In this document: piece after piece, positions 53,258 to 62,686 of the stretch
Position numbering within the stretch: position 1 is the stretch's first letter
How the letters are laid out: each line of letters opens with the position of its first letter
Assembly: GCF_001078375.1 (NCBI RefSeq)
Contig: NZ_BBXI01000009.1
Span: 248,001 to 312,000 of the forward strand
Origin: Veillonella tobetsuensis
GTDB taxonomy: Bacteria; Bacillota; Negativicutes; Veillonellales; Veillonellaceae
Length of the DNA: 64,000 bases
Reading direction: 5' to 3'
The notes under the pieces: model-generated
The model's input: the letters and a program-made list of their open reading frames with translations, nothing else
Told to the model about the DNA's origin: nothing
Databases searched by the model: none
Program-made: the position numbers and the translations under genes

Positions 53258-53782
53258 ATGAAAACATCACATTTAGAAGCAGTTTTGTTTTCAGCTGCTA
53301 AGCCATTATCAATCGATGTTCTGATGGATGTGTTTGACCTTTCAAAAGAAGAGGTTGAAATATATATTGATACATTAGCTAGTGAATTAATTGAAGCTGA
53401 GAGAGGGATACGCATACGTGTTTCCGCAGCAGGAGTTGAACTTGTAAGCGATTCCTCATCTTCTGAATATGTAGGTCATATTCGTAAAAAAGAAGATAAG
53501 CTATCAAATGCAGCGATGGAAACATTAGCTGTGATTGCATATAAACAACCTATTACCAAAGCTGAAATTGAAGAGGTGCGTGGCGTAAATAGTGATAAGG
53601 TTATTAAACAATTATTATCTCGCGCTTTAATTGCTGAATTAGGTCATAAGGATACTGTGGGACGACCTATCTTATACGGTACTACCGATGAATTTTTGCG
53701 CAGCACAGGTGTAACATCTATTGATGATTTACATAAAGAGTTGGATATTACAAATGAAAGTGACGAATTAAATAATGATTAG
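53258..53782 (+). CDS. scpB: segregation and condensation protein B
   Basis: The 174-residue partner of ScpA, with two winged-helix domains: EAVLFSAAKPLSIDVLMDVF and then AAMETLAVIAYKQPITKAEIEEVRG-type segments, RALIAELGHKDTVGRPILYG. It dimerises and binds the ScpA middle region in the SMC complex. It precedes rluB, the usual Firmicute order. Confidence 0.95.
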   Translation: MKTSHLEAVLFSAAKPLSIDVLMDVFDLSKEEVEIYIDTLASELIEAERGIRIRVSAAGVELVSDSSSSEYVGHIRKKEDKLSNAAMETLAVIAYKQPITKAEIEEVRGVNSDKVIKQLLSRALIAELGHKDTVGRPILYGTTDEFLRSTGVTSIDDLHKELDITNESDELNND

Positions 53783-53807
53783 CATTCATTATAGATAAGG
53801 ATATAAC

Positions 53808-54533
53808 ATGGAACGTTTACAAAAATTTATTGCTAGTTGCGGTGTAGCATCACGACGTAAAGCAGAAGAACTGATTACCGAAGGTAAAGTATTAGTTAAT
53901 GGTCGAAAAGTAACTGAACTGGGTGTAAAAGTAAATCCTTTAAAAGATAAGGTTAAGGTAAATGGTCAATTGTTGGCTGTTGAAAAACCAGTCTATTATT
54001 TACTTAATAAACCTAAAGGTGTCATTACATCTGTCACAGATCCTCAAGGCCGTGAAACAGTTTTAGATTATATTAAGAACGAAAAGAAACGAATTTATCC
54101 TGTAGGCAGACTTGATTTGAATACAGAAGGTTTATTGCTCTTAACCAATGATGGTGAGTTAGCACAAAATTTAACACATCCTTCTAAAGGCGTTGAAAAA
54201 ACATACGAAGTTCGTGTAAAAGGCCGTGTTAAAGAAGATGATCTTCAAGTGATTGCGAATGGTGTTCCCTTAGAGGATGGTATTACATCTCCTGCAACGA
54301 TTGTTGACTTAGGCTTTGATGATCATAATGGTGTTCACGAAGTTGAAATTACTATTCATGAGGGTCGCAACCGCCAAGTTCGTCGTATGTTTGAACATTT
54401 TGGATATCGTATTCATAATCTTAAACGTATTGCTTATGGTGGCTTATCACTAAGTGGTGTAAAACGTGGTGGTGTTCGACAACTAACTCAACGTGAAGTT
54501 AATGCTTTAAAATCGTTGGGAGATAAGAAATGA
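53808..54533 (+). CDS. rluB: 23S rRNA pseudouridine synthase (RluB family)
   Basis: A 241-residue enzyme with an N-terminal S4 domain (MERLQKFIASCGVASRRKAE) and a RsuA/RluB-type catalytic domain: LLNKPKGVITSVTDP, catalytic aspartate in PVGRLDLNTEGLLLLTNDG, and HEGRNRQVRRMFEHFGY. Context with scpAB points to RluB, which modifies 23S rRNA near position 2605. The next gene overlaps the stop by four bases (ATGA). Confidence 0.92.
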   Translation: MERLQKFIASCGVASRRKAEELITEGKVLVNGRKVTELGVKVNPLKDKVKVNGQLLAVEKPVYYLLNKPKGVITSVTDPQGRETVLDYIKNEKKRIYPVGRLDLNTEGLLLLTNDGELAQNLTHPSKGVEKTYEVRVKGRVKEDDLQVIANGVPLEDGITSPATIVDLGFDDHNGVHEVEITIHEGRNRQVRRMFEHFGYRIHNLKRIAYGGLSLSGVKRGGVRQLTQREVNALKSLGDKK

Positions 54534-55777
54534 AGCAAATCGTTGTAATAGGTGGCGGTGCTGCCGGATTAATGGCTGCTGTTATCGCTGGTCGTGAGGG
54601 GGCTCGTGTTATTCTTCTGGAAAAGATGAATATGGTGGGCAAAAAAATGGGCATCACCGGTAAAGGACGTTGTAATATAACAAATAGTGCTGACATAAGT
54701 GATTTTATTAAAAATACACCGGGAAATGGTAAATTCTTATATGGTGCTTATGAGCGTTTTAGCAATATAGATTTATTAGCTCTTTTGCATGAATGGGGGT
54801 TGAAAACTAGGGTAGAAAGAGGCGGTCGTGTCTTCCCAGAATCTGACTCTGCGTTAGAGGTACGCAATCTCTTTATGAAGATGCTTAAGAAATATAATGT
54901 TACCGTTCATTTAAATGAAGCTGTTACAAAGATTGTTACAAAAGATAATGTAGTAACAGGTGTTGTTACAACTAAAGACTCCTATGCTTGTGAGGCTGTC
55001 ATCATTGCTACCGGTGGTGCATCATATCCATTGACTGGGTCTACTGGTGATGGATATCGTTTGGCGGAAGGTGTAGGTCATAGTATTACAGATATACGTC
55101 CATCACTAGTACCCATTGTTACAGAAGAGTCTTGGGTAAAAGATATTATGGGCCTTAGCTTACGTAATGTAGAGGTATCTATAGTGTCTAAGGGAAAGGT
55201 ACAGGCTAAAATGTTTGGCGAAATGATGTTCACTCATTTTGGTGTAACTGGGCCAACTATTTTATCTCTTAGTCATACAGTAGGTAAGCTATTGCGTAAG
55301 AAAAAAACAGCACCCATTGCAGTTTCCATTAATTTAAAACCTGCATTGACTCCTGAGGTTTTAGATAAACGATTACAGAAGGATTTTGATTTGTATTCTA
55401 AGAAACAATTAGCTAATGGCATGAAGGATTTATTACCCTCAAATCTTATTCCCATCATTATTTCCTTAGCTAAGTTAGATCCGGCTAAACCAATAAATCA
55501 AATTACTAAGGAAGAACGTCAGCAACTTTGTCATGTGTTACAACATATGACCTTAACTGTTAAAGGGCTTCGTCCTGTTGAGGAGGCTATCGTAACGGCT
55601 GGGGGTATTTCTTTAAAAGAATTTAATCCCAAAACTATGGAATCTAAATTAGTGAAAGGTTTATACGGTGCTGGTGAGGTACTTGATATAGATGCTTTTA
55701 CAGGGGGCTATAATTTACAAGCTGCATTTTCTACTGGTTATGTAGCTGCTATGCATATTGTTCACGGCGAAGTTTAA
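54530..55777 (+). CDS. HI0933/YhiN-type flavoprotein (NAD(P)/FAD-dependent oxidoreductase)
   Basis: A 415-residue protein with FAD-binding Rossmann motif IVVIGGGAAGLMAAVIAG, LLEKMNMVGKKMGITGKGRCNITN, VIIATGGASYPLTGSTGDGYRLAEG, and the C-terminal FAD motif LYGAGEVLDIDAFTGGYNLQAA. This is the HI0933 family of unknown substrate. It is translationally coupled to rluB and precedes cmk by ten bases. Confidence 0.9.
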   Translation: MKQIVVIGGGAAGLMAAVIAGREGARVILLEKMNMVGKKMGITGKGRCNITNSADISDFIKNTPGNGKFLYGAYERFSNIDLLALLHEWGLKTRVERGGRVFPESDSALEVRNLFMKMLKKYNVTVHLNEAVTKIVTKDNVVTGVVTTKDSYACEAVIIATGGASYPLTGSTGDGYRLAEGVGHSITDIRPSLVPIVTEESWVKDIMGLSLRNVEVSIVSKGKVQAKMFGEMMFTHFGVTGPTILSLSHTVGKLLRKKKTAPIAVSINLKPALTPEVLDKRLQKDFDLYSKKQLANGMKDLLPSNLIPIIISLAKLDPAKPINQITKEERQQLCHVLQHMTLTVKGLRPVEEAIVTAGGISLKEFNPKTMESKLVKGLYGAGEVLDIDAFTGGYNLQAAFSTGYVAAMHIVHGEV

Positions 55778-55787
55778 GGGGGATGTA

Positions 55788-56471
55788 ATGAGTCATAAAA
55801 AGATTGCTATTGCTATTGATGGACCTGCTGGTGCTGGTAAAAGTAGTATTTCAAAGGTGGTAGCAAAGGAATTACAATATTTATATATTGATACGGGTGC
55901 TATGTATCGCGCTGTTACGTGGGCTGTGTTGCATGAACATCTTGAGGTGTCCAATCAAAAAGCGGTAGAAGCCTTATTACCTTCTTTGGATTTGACTATG
56001 GAACCTACTGATACGGCGTTTAAGGTCTTTGTACGTGGTGAAGATATAACTGACTATATTCGACAACAAAAAATCAATGAAAATGTTTCAACCATTGCAT
56101 CTTATAAAGGGGTTCGTCAATACTTGGTTGAGCGACAACAGGCGATGGCTTCGGTTGGTGGCGTTATTCTAGATGGTCGTGATATCGGGTCTGTCGTATT
56201 ACCTAATGCGGAATTAAAGATTTATTTGACTGCATCTGTTGAGGCGCGAGCTATGCGCCGTTACTTAGAGGTTAAGGGTACAACTAATGAACAATCTTTA
56301 GAAGATATTAAAATTAGTGTTATGCAACGTGACGAGATGGACAAAACTCGTAAAGAGTCCCCGTTGATTCAGGTCGAAGATGCTATTTTGGTAGATTCCA
56401 GTAATATGACATTTGATGAAACAGTAGCTTATATTTTACATCTTGTACGGGAGCAGATTGAACATGAATAA
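55788..56471 (+). CDS. cmk: cytidylate kinase
   Basis: Phosphorylates CMP and dCMP. The 227-residue protein has P-loop IAIDGPAGAGKSSISKV, YIDTGAMYRAVTWA, the insert domain, and LDGRDIGSVVLPNAELKIYL. Start chosen at ATG 55788; the frame from 55758 overlaps the flavoprotein gene and adds foreign residues. Followed by plsC and the IspH-S1 gene, the usual cluster in Clostridia and relatives. Confidence 0.95.
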   Translation: MSHKKIAIAIDGPAGAGKSSISKVVAKELQYLYIDTGAMYRAVTWAVLHEHLEVSNQKAVEALLPSLDLTMEPTDTAFKVFVRGEDITDYIRQQKINENVSTIASYKGVRQYLVERQQAMASVGGVILDGRDIGSVVLPNAELKIYLTASVEARAMRRYLEVKGTTNEQSLEDIKISVMQRDEMDKTRKESPLIQVEDAILVDSSNMTFDETVAYILHLVREQIEHE

Positions 56472-57084
56472 AATATCTACATGGCTTTGGCGTACGGCCT
56501 TTTGGTTGCGTTACAAAGTTGGATATGGCTTAAAAATATATGGTCGAGATAACTTCCCTATGGAAGGCCCTGTTATCGTCGTTCCAAATCATTTGAGTAA
56601 TAATGATCCACCAATTTGTGGCTATGCTCTTCCGAGACATGTACATTTTATGGCAAAACAAGAGTTATTTGTAAATCCAATTTCAAAATTTATCTGTACA
56701 TGGTTAGGTGCATTTCCATTAAATAGAGGTGCTATAGATAAAGTTGCAATTCGACATGCTATGGGCTTATTAAAAGATCATAAGGTATTAGGTATTTTTG
56801 CGGAAGGGAATCGTCAAAAGAGTGGTAAACTTGGCCGATTCCATGATGGCGCAGCATCTATTGCGTTGCGCACAGGTGTTGGTATAGTACCAGTTGCGAT
56901 AATTGGTTCTTATAATATGAAACGCGGCAAGGTAGCTTGTATTATTGGAAAGCAAATTCCCGTAGAAAAAGCAAAGGCCACACCTGAAGCTATTAATGCC
57001 GTTAATGATGTTGTAAAGGCTGAAATACAACGTATGATTGATTCGTATCATGAAAATCGTGTAGAGGAGACTTTATGGAAATAA
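56464..57084 (+). CDS. plsC: 1-acylglycerol-3-phosphate acyltransferase
   Basis: A 206-residue acyltransferase forming phosphatidic acid at the membrane. Motif I is VPNHLSNNDPP (NHx4D), motif III is GIFAEGNRQKSGKLG, preceded by PLNRG in GAFPLNRGAIDK. One N-terminal hydrophobic/amphipathic segment probably anchors it. Start at ATG 56464, overlapping cmk by eight bases. It works downstream of PlsY, whose gene is in this window at 60453. Confidence 0.92.
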   Translation: MNKISTWLWRTAFWLRYKVGYGLKIYGRDNFPMEGPVIVVPNHLSNNDPPICGYALPRHVHFMAKQELFVNPISKFICTWLGAFPLNRGAIDKVAIRHAMGLLKDHKVLGIFAEGNRQKSGKLGRFHDGAASIALRTGVGIVPVAIIGSYNMKRGKVACIIGKQIPVEKAKATPEAINAVNDVVKAEIQRMIDSYHENRVEETLWK

Positions 57085-58973
57085 TTTTGGCAGAGAACCA
57101 TGGTTTTTGTTATGGTGTAAAACGAGCTGTGGAAATGGCGAATGAGGCAGCCAATGGGGCTGGTAAAAGCTATACCTTAGGACCAATCATTCATAATCCA
57201 CAGGTAGTAGGCCGACTTGAAAGTAAAGGTGTGAAACCTATTGATGAAGTTTCTGATATTGATTCAGGAACTATGATTATTCGATCCCATGGTGTAGGAC
57301 CAGCCATTTATGAAGAGGCTGAAAATAAAGGGCTTAATATAGTAGATGCAACTTGTCCACATGTTAAAAAGGCCCAACAAGATGCTAAGTCTGTTATAGA
57401 AGATGGGATGACACTTGTTATTTTAGGCGAAAAAAACCATCCTGAGGTCAAAAGTATTAATTTATGGGCTAATAATGAAGGAATAATCATCGAAGATGAA
57501 AAATCCGCCAAAAAACTACAAATTGTTGAAAAAATGGGTGTTGTTGTACAAACAACCTTTTCACAATTCAAATTTACAAGTATAATAGAGATATTAGAGA
57601 AAAAATCTAAGAATCTTAAGATTTTCAAAACGATTTGCAATGCAACGCAGGAACGACAAAACTCTGCTGTTGAATTAGCTCGTAATGTAGATCTTATGAT
57701 TGTGGTAGGTGGTAAGAATAGCGGCAATACAAACCGATTGGCAGAGGTTTGTCGTGACGTTGGATGTATGACTCACCACATTGAAACTTCTACTGAATTA
57801 CAACTGGAATGGTTTAACCGAGTACAGACGGTAGGAGTAACAGCAGGAGCATCGACTCCCGACTGGATTATTAAGGAGGTCATTGAGACAATGAAAGATT
57901 TTGCAGAATTATTAGCAGCAGAAGGTCAAGAAGAATTTAAGAAAGGAAATGTTGTAGAAGGTCAAGTAGTCCAAGTAGAAGATGAACGCGCATGGGTATC
58001 TTTTGGCTACAAAACTGAAGCAATTTTGAATAGAACTGAAATTTCTTATCCAGCACCAAACTCTGCCAAAGATGTGTTGAAAAATGGTGATGAAATTAAA
58101 GCAGTTATCATGAACCACATCAAAGAAGATAATCCTATTTATCTTTCCATGACTCGTTTGGCTAAAGATGAAGATTGGCAATATGTTATCGAAGCTCAAG
58201 AAAAAGACGAGCCTATCGTATGTAAAGGTATCGACGCTATTCCAGCAGGCTTGGTGGTAACAGTAAAATCCCTTCGTGGTTTCATTCCATTGTCCCAAGG
58301 TGATGTGCATTTCGTAAAATCTTTGGACAACTTGGTTGGTACTGAATTCGAAGCAAAAGTTCTTGAAATCGATGAAAAGAAAAACCGTTTGGTTCTTTCC
58401 CGTCGTGCAGTACTTGAAGTGGAACGTCAAGCAAAATTAGCTGAAGCATTGAAAAACATTACTGTAGGCGAAAACTATAAAGGTATCGTTCGTAAAATTA
58501 TGCCTTATGGTGCATTCGTAGATATCGGTGGTATTGAAGGTTTACTTCATATCTCTGACATTTCTTGGCAAAAAATCAAAAAAGTGGAAGATGTTCTTTC
58601 CGTTGGTCAAGAAATCGAAGTTAAATTACAATCCTTCGACGCTGAAAGCAACAAATTATCCTTATCTTTAAAAGCTTTGACTAAGAGCCCATGGGATGTT
58701 GCTGAAGAAACTTTACATGTTGGTGATGTTATCACTGGTAAAGTAGTACGTTTGGTAGCTTACGGTGCATTCGTAGCGGTTAACGACGATATTCAAGGTT
58801 TACTTCACATTTCTCAAATTACAAAACAACGTAATGCAAAAGTTGAAGATTATTTGAACCGTGGTCAAGAAGTTGAAGTTAAAATCATTTCTCTTAACAA
58901 AGATGAAAAGAAATTGGGCTTGGCTTTAACTGAGTTGATGGAATCTAAAGAAACTGAAGAAGACGCTGAATAA
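57075..58973 (+). CDS. ispH: fusion: IspH (HMBPP reductase) - ribosomal protein S1-like domains
   Basis: Residues 1-280 are IspH, the last enzyme of the non-mevalonate isoprenoid pathway: three cluster-binding cysteines in NHGFCYGVKRAV, DATCPHVKKAQ and ICNATQERQ, and substrate histidines in IIHNPQVV and GEKNHPEV. From about residue 300 follow four S1 RNA-binding repeats (for example VRKIMPYGAFVDIGGIEGLL and VRLVAYGAFVAVND). Such IspH-S1 fusions are known in several Firmicutes. The S1 part has codon use of a highly expressed gene. It overlaps plsC by ten bases and is followed by a terminator. Confidence 0.95.
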   Translation: MEIILAENHGFCYGVKRAVEMANEAANGAGKSYTLGPIIHNPQVVGRLESKGVKPIDEVSDIDSGTMIIRSHGVGPAIYEEAENKGLNIVDATCPHVKKAQQDAKSVIEDGMTLVILGEKNHPEVKSINLWANNEGIIIEDEKSAKKLQIVEKMGVVVQTTFSQFKFTSIIEILEKKSKNLKIFKTICNATQERQNSAVELARNVDLMIVVGGKNSGNTNRLAEVCRDVGCMTHHIETSTELQLEWFNRVQTVGVTAGASTPDWIIKEVIETMKDFAELLAAEGQEEFKKGNVVEGQVVQVEDERAWVSFGYKTEAILNRTEISYPAPNSAKDVLKNGDEIKAVIMNHIKEDNPIYLSMTRLAKDEDWQYVIEAQEKDEPIVCKGIDAIPAGLVVTVKSLRGFIPLSQGDVHFVKSLDNLVGTEFEAKVLEIDEKKNRLVLSRRAVLEVERQAKLAEALKNITVGENYKGIVRKIMPYGAFVDIGGIEGLLHISDISWQKIKKVEDVLSVGQEIEVKLQSFDAESNKLSLSLKALTKSPWDVAEETLHVGDVITGKVVRLVAYGAFVAVNDDIQGLLHISQITKQRNAKVEDYLNRGQEVEVKIISLNKDEKKLGLALTELMESKETEEDAE

Positions 58974-58995
58974 TTCAGTATAATTCAGAATCTAT

Positions 58996-59033
58996 AAAAA
59001 GGCTAATCAAGGTTTTCCTTGATTAGCCTTTTT
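58996..59033 (+). terminator. terminator of the cmk-plsC-ispH unit
   Basis: A 17-base perfect stem with TTTT loop (58996-59012 with 59017-59033, core GGCTAATCAAGG/CCTTGATTAGCC), ending in T residues. Confidence 0.95.
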
Positions 59034-59093
59034 GCGTACAATCCCCTTAATATGATAAAATGAAGTGATATATATTATAAATGAGGTGAAAGT

Positions 59094-60428
59094 ATGGCAA
59101 AACCATTAGTGGCCGTTGTAGGCCGTCCAAATGTAGGTAAATCTACATTATTTAATGCCATTGTTAATAAGCGAATTTCTATTGTAGAAGACATTCCAGG
59201 TGTTACGCGCGATAGAATTTATTTTGATGCAGAGTGGTTAAATCGTGAATTTACTATGATTGATACCGGTGGCATTGAGTTCGTTACAGAAAATAGTCAT
59301 GTTATTCCTAAAATGATGAGACTTCAAGCAGAACTTGCCATTGAAGAAGCTGATGTAATTCTTTTTGTAGTAGATGGTAAACAAGGAATTGTACCTGCCG
59401 ACGAAGAGGTTGCTAATATTTTAAGAACTAGTGGCAAACCTGTAGTATTAGTTGTAAATAAGATTGATAGTGTTAACCAAGAAGCTAATATTTACGAATT
59501 CTATAATTTGGGCTTAGGTGATCCCATTGGTATTTCTGCTAAAAATTTAATGAACCTAGGTGATTTATTAGATGATACGGTTAAACATTTTCCACCAGTA
59601 GGAACGAATGTAGATGAAGAGGATACCATTCATGTTGCTATTATTGGTCGTCCTAATGTAGGTAAATCATCTCTAACTAATGCTTTATTAGGTCAAGATC
59701 GTGTTATCGTTTCTGATGTGGCAGGTACTACACGGGATTCTATCGATACCCATTGGAAACATGGGGATCAAAAATTTGTTCTTATTGATACGGCAGGTAT
59801 GCGTCGTAAAGCTAAAATTGATGAAGCTGTTGAACGTTATAGTATCGTTCGTTCTCTTCGTTCTGTAGACCGATCCGATATTGTAGTTCTCGTTTTAGAT
59901 GGCGTTGATGGCGTTACAGAGCAAGATAAAAAAATTGCCGGTTATGCTTATGAAGCTGGTAAGGGCGTTATCATTGTAGTAAATAAATGGGACCTTGTAG
60001 AAAAAGATGATAAAACTACATTGAGATACACTGAAGATATTTATGATGAATTAGGTTTCTTGCAATTTGCACCAATTCTATTTGCTTCTGCATTAACTAA
60101 GCAACGAATCCATCGTTTAGCGGATATGCTTAAATTCGTATCTGAACAACAATACCGTCGTGTTTCTACAGGTACTTTAAATCAGTTATTACAAGATGCT
60201 CAAACAGTAAATCCTGTTCCATCACGTAATGGCAGAATTCCGAAAATTTATTATATGACACAAGCTAGTGTTAAGCCACCAACTTTTATACTATTTGTAA
60301 ATGAACCAGAATTAATCCATTTCTCGTATATGCGTTTCTTAGAAAACCGTTTACGCGAAAGTTTTGGATTCGAAGGGACTCCAATTCGATTAGTTCTTCG
60401 TGGTAAAAAACGTGAAGATGAAGATTAA
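59094..60428 (+). CDS. der: ribosome biogenesis GTPase Der (EngA)
   Basis: The 444-residue protein has two tandem G domains (VVGRPNVGKSTLFN with DTGGIE; IIGRPNVGKSSLTN with DTAGMRRKAK) and a C-terminal KH-like domain (ending ESFGFEGTPIRLVLRGKK). It acts in 50S maturation. Followed 24 bases later by plsY and then gpsA, as in many Firmicutes. Confidence 0.97.
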   Translation: MAKPLVAVVGRPNVGKSTLFNAIVNKRISIVEDIPGVTRDRIYFDAEWLNREFTMIDTGGIEFVTENSHVIPKMMRLQAELAIEEADVILFVVDGKQGIVPADEEVANILRTSGKPVVLVVNKIDSVNQEANIYEFYNLGLGDPIGISAKNLMNLGDLLDDTVKHFPPVGTNVDEEDTIHVAIIGRPNVGKSSLTNALLGQDRVIVSDVAGTTRDSIDTHWKHGDQKFVLIDTAGMRRKAKIDEAVERYSIVRSLRSVDRSDIVVLVLDGVDGVTEQDKKIAGYAYEAGKGVIIVVNKWDLVEKDDKTTLRYTEDIYDELGFLQFAPILFASALTKQRIHRLADMLKFVSEQQYRRVSTGTLNQLLQDAQTVNPVPSRNGRIPKIYYMTQASVKPPTFILFVNEPELIHFSYMRFLENRLRESFGFEGTPIRLVLRGKKREDED

Positions 60429-60452
60429 TAGTTATAAAGGATAAGGGTGAAA

Positions 60453-61061
60453 ATGGTGGTTGAATTGATGTCCATATTAGGATATGCACTATTAGCCTAT
60501 GTAATTGGCTCTATACCAAGCGGTCTTATTATCGGTAAATTGTTTTTTAATACAGATGTCCGTTTGTATGGTTCTAAAAATATTGGAGCTACTAATACCT
60601 ATCGCGTCATTGGATTAAAAGCAGCGCTTCCTGTATTTTTCTGTGATGCCTTGAAGGGTGCTATTGGAGTGCTTTTGTTTTCTTCATTAAATCCAATGTA
60701 TATGATTTTAGGTGGTATTTTGGCTATGGTTGGACATAACTGGTCACTATTCCTTGGGTTTAAAGGTGGTCGTGGTGTAGCAACTGGTTTAGGTGTACTA
60801 GTTGCATTATCTCCGATTGTTGCAGGCTTATGTTTTGCTATTTGGGGGATTATTGTATACTTCACTAAATTAGTCTCTCTTGGATCTATTGTGGCCGCAG
60901 CATTGGTTCCAATATTGATGTATGTAACTGGAGAATCTTGGTGGTTTGTAGGTTTTGGTGTATTAGCAGCATTGTTTGTTATTGTACGCCATAGAGAAAA
61001 TATTAGTCGATTACTAGCCGGTAAAGAGTTGAAGGTAGAACGTGTCAAAAAAGGAGAGTAA
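60453..61061 (+). CDS. plsY: glycerol-3-phosphate acyltransferase PlsY
   Basis: A membrane enzyme of about 202 residues that transfers the acyl group from acyl-phosphate to glycerol 3-phosphate. Motif 1 GSIPSGLIIGKLFF, GSKNIGATNTYRV, and motif 2 GHNWSLFLGFKGGRGVATGLG are clear, with five hydrophobic helices. Start is uncertain: ATG 60453 lies five bases after AAGGG, GTG 60447 overlaps the site. The adjacent gpsA makes its substrate. Confidence 0.93.
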   Translation: MVVELMSILGYALLAYVIGSIPSGLIIGKLFFNTDVRLYGSKNIGATNTYRVIGLKAALPVFFCDALKGAIGVLLFSSLNPMYMILGGILAMVGHNWSLFLGFKGGRGVATGLGVLVALSPIVAGLCFAIWGIIVYFTKLVSLGSIVAAALVPILMYVTGESWWFVGFGVLAALFVIVRHRENISRLLAGKELKVERVKKGE

Positions 61062-61062
61062 T

Positions 61063-62061
61063 ATGAAAGTTTGCATCATCGGCTCTGGCAGTTGGGGCAC
61101 AGCTCTAGCAATAAAATCAGTAGTCGCTGGTAATGATACCACCTTATATTGCAGACGTCCTGAATTTAGGGATGAACTCATTGCGTATAGAGAAAATAAG
61201 TCTTATTTACCTGGTGTTGCATTACCAAATGAGTTGGTTATTAGCTCGGATTTACAAACATCTATAGAACAAGCTGATATTGTACTCATCGTTACACCAT
61301 CTATTCATGTGCGAACTGCTTTACAGAATTTAAAGCAATTTGCTCATAAAGATCAGATTTATGTTCTTTGCTCTAAGGGGGTGGAACGTAATACTGGCAA
61401 ATTATTGACCACTGTTATGAAGGAAGAATTAGCATCTATAGGCTGTCATTTAACAGTTTTATCTGGTCCTAATCACGCAGAAGAAATTGGTCGGAATTTA
61501 CCTGCCGCGGCTGTAGTGGGGACTACATCTATGGAGATAGGTAAAAAGGTTCAACAAGCCTTGCATAGTAAAAAGTTTCGTATATATACTAGCGATGACT
61601 ATATCGGTGTTGAATTAGCTGGGGCTACAAAAAATGTAATAGCTTTGGCAGCAGGCATTGTTGATGGATTATCCTTGGGGGATAACTGTAAAGCATTATT
61701 ATTAACTCGTGGATTGCATGAAATGACACGCTTTGGTCTAGCTATGGGGGCAAGGAAAGAAACCTATGCAGGATTAGCTGGAATGGGTGATTTAATTGCT
61801 ACCTGTATGAGTCCACATAGTCGCAATCGATCTGCTGGTCAACAGTTAGCAGATGGTAAGACTATGGATTATATTATGAATCATACTAATATGGTAGTAG
61901 AAGGTTTTTTTGCTACTTCTATTATTCGTGATATGGCTATTGAGTATCATGTAGAAATGCCGATTACTCAAGCGCTATATGAGGTTTTATATGAAGAAAA
62001 GTCTCCTCGATTAGCACTGCAGGAATTGATGGGACGAGATAGCAAAATCGAAGTGTCATAA
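61063..62061 (+). CDS. gpsA: glycerol-3-phosphate dehydrogenase [NAD(P)+]
   Basis: Reduces dihydroxyacetone phosphate to glycerol 3-phosphate for phospholipid synthesis. The 332-residue protein has the dinucleotide motif CIIGSGSWGTALA, VLSGPNHAEEIGRNLPAA, and the catalytic lysine segment ELAGATKNVIALAAGIVDGL, then GMGDLIATC. Start at ATG 61063 with GGAGAG six bases upstream; the longer frame overlaps plsY. Confidence 0.95.
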   Translation: MKVCIIGSGSWGTALAIKSVVAGNDTTLYCRRPEFRDELIAYRENKSYLPGVALPNELVISSDLQTSIEQADIVLIVTPSIHVRTALQNLKQFAHKDQIYVLCSKGVERNTGKLLTTVMKEELASIGCHLTVLSGPNHAEEIGRNLPAAAVVGTTSMEIGKKVQQALHSKKFRIYTSDDYIGVELAGATKNVIALAAGIVDGLSLGDNCKALLLTRGLHEMTRFGLAMGARKETYAGLAGMGDLIATCMSPHSRNRSAGQQLADGKTMDYIMNHTNMVVEGFFATSIIRDMAIEYHVEMPITQALYEVLYEEKSPRLALQELMGRDSKIEVS

Positions 62062-62130
62062 TTGTAAAAGATACTTTTATTTTGAGTATTTATATACTAT
62101 AATTAATGAGTATAATCTAGTGAGGATTGT

Positions 62131-62682
62131 ATGCGAATTATTGGAGGCACTGCCAAAGGCCATACTATAAAATCTCCTAAAGGTGTGGATACGCGCCCAA
62201 CATTGGATCGTGTTCGTGAAAGCATTTTCAATGTATTAGCGCATCGTGGCATATATGGTGCTCGCGTATTAGATTTATTTTCTGGTACTGGGGCAATTGC
62301 TATTGAAGCACTAAGTCGTGGAGCAGAATCAGCTATTGCTGTTGATTTTAGAACTGGTAAATTAATTCGTGAAAATGCCACTCATTGTCGCGTTGAGGAT
62401 CGAATGCAAATTGTACCAAAAAAACTTTCACAACTAAAACATTTTATAGGTGACCAGCAGTTCGATTATATTTTTTCTGATCCACCATATGAAAATGGCT
62501 TTATACAAGAGACCATTGATTTTGTTGTGGCACATAATGCTTTAGCTGATGATGGCGTTTTAGTATTAGAACACCATAAAGATGAGGCTTTTACAATGCC
62601 ACCAGAGTGGGAATGTATAAAGGAACAAAAATTTGGTTACACCCTTGTTTCATATTTTGTGAAACATAGTGAAAGGAGTTAG
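62131..62682 (+). CDS. rsmD: 16S rRNA (guanine-966-N2) methyltransferase RsmD
   Basis: A 183-residue SAM-dependent methyltransferase: MRIIGGTAKG, TRPTLDRVRESIFNVL, SAM motif VLDLFSGTGAIAIEALSRG, and catalytic DPPYENG. A TATAAT at 62098-62103 may be its -10 box. Its end overlaps the ribosome-binding site of coaD, its normal neighbour in Firmicutes. Confidence 0.95.
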   Translation: MRIIGGTAKGHTIKSPKGVDTRPTLDRVRESIFNVLAHRGIYGARVLDLFSGTGAIAIEALSRGAESAIAVDFRTGKLIRENATHCRVEDRMQIVPKKLSQLKHFIGDQQFDYIFSDPPYENGFIQETIDFVVAHNALADDGVLVLEHHKDEAFTMPPEWECIKEQKFGYTLVSYFVKHSERS

Positions 62683-62686
62683 ACCT

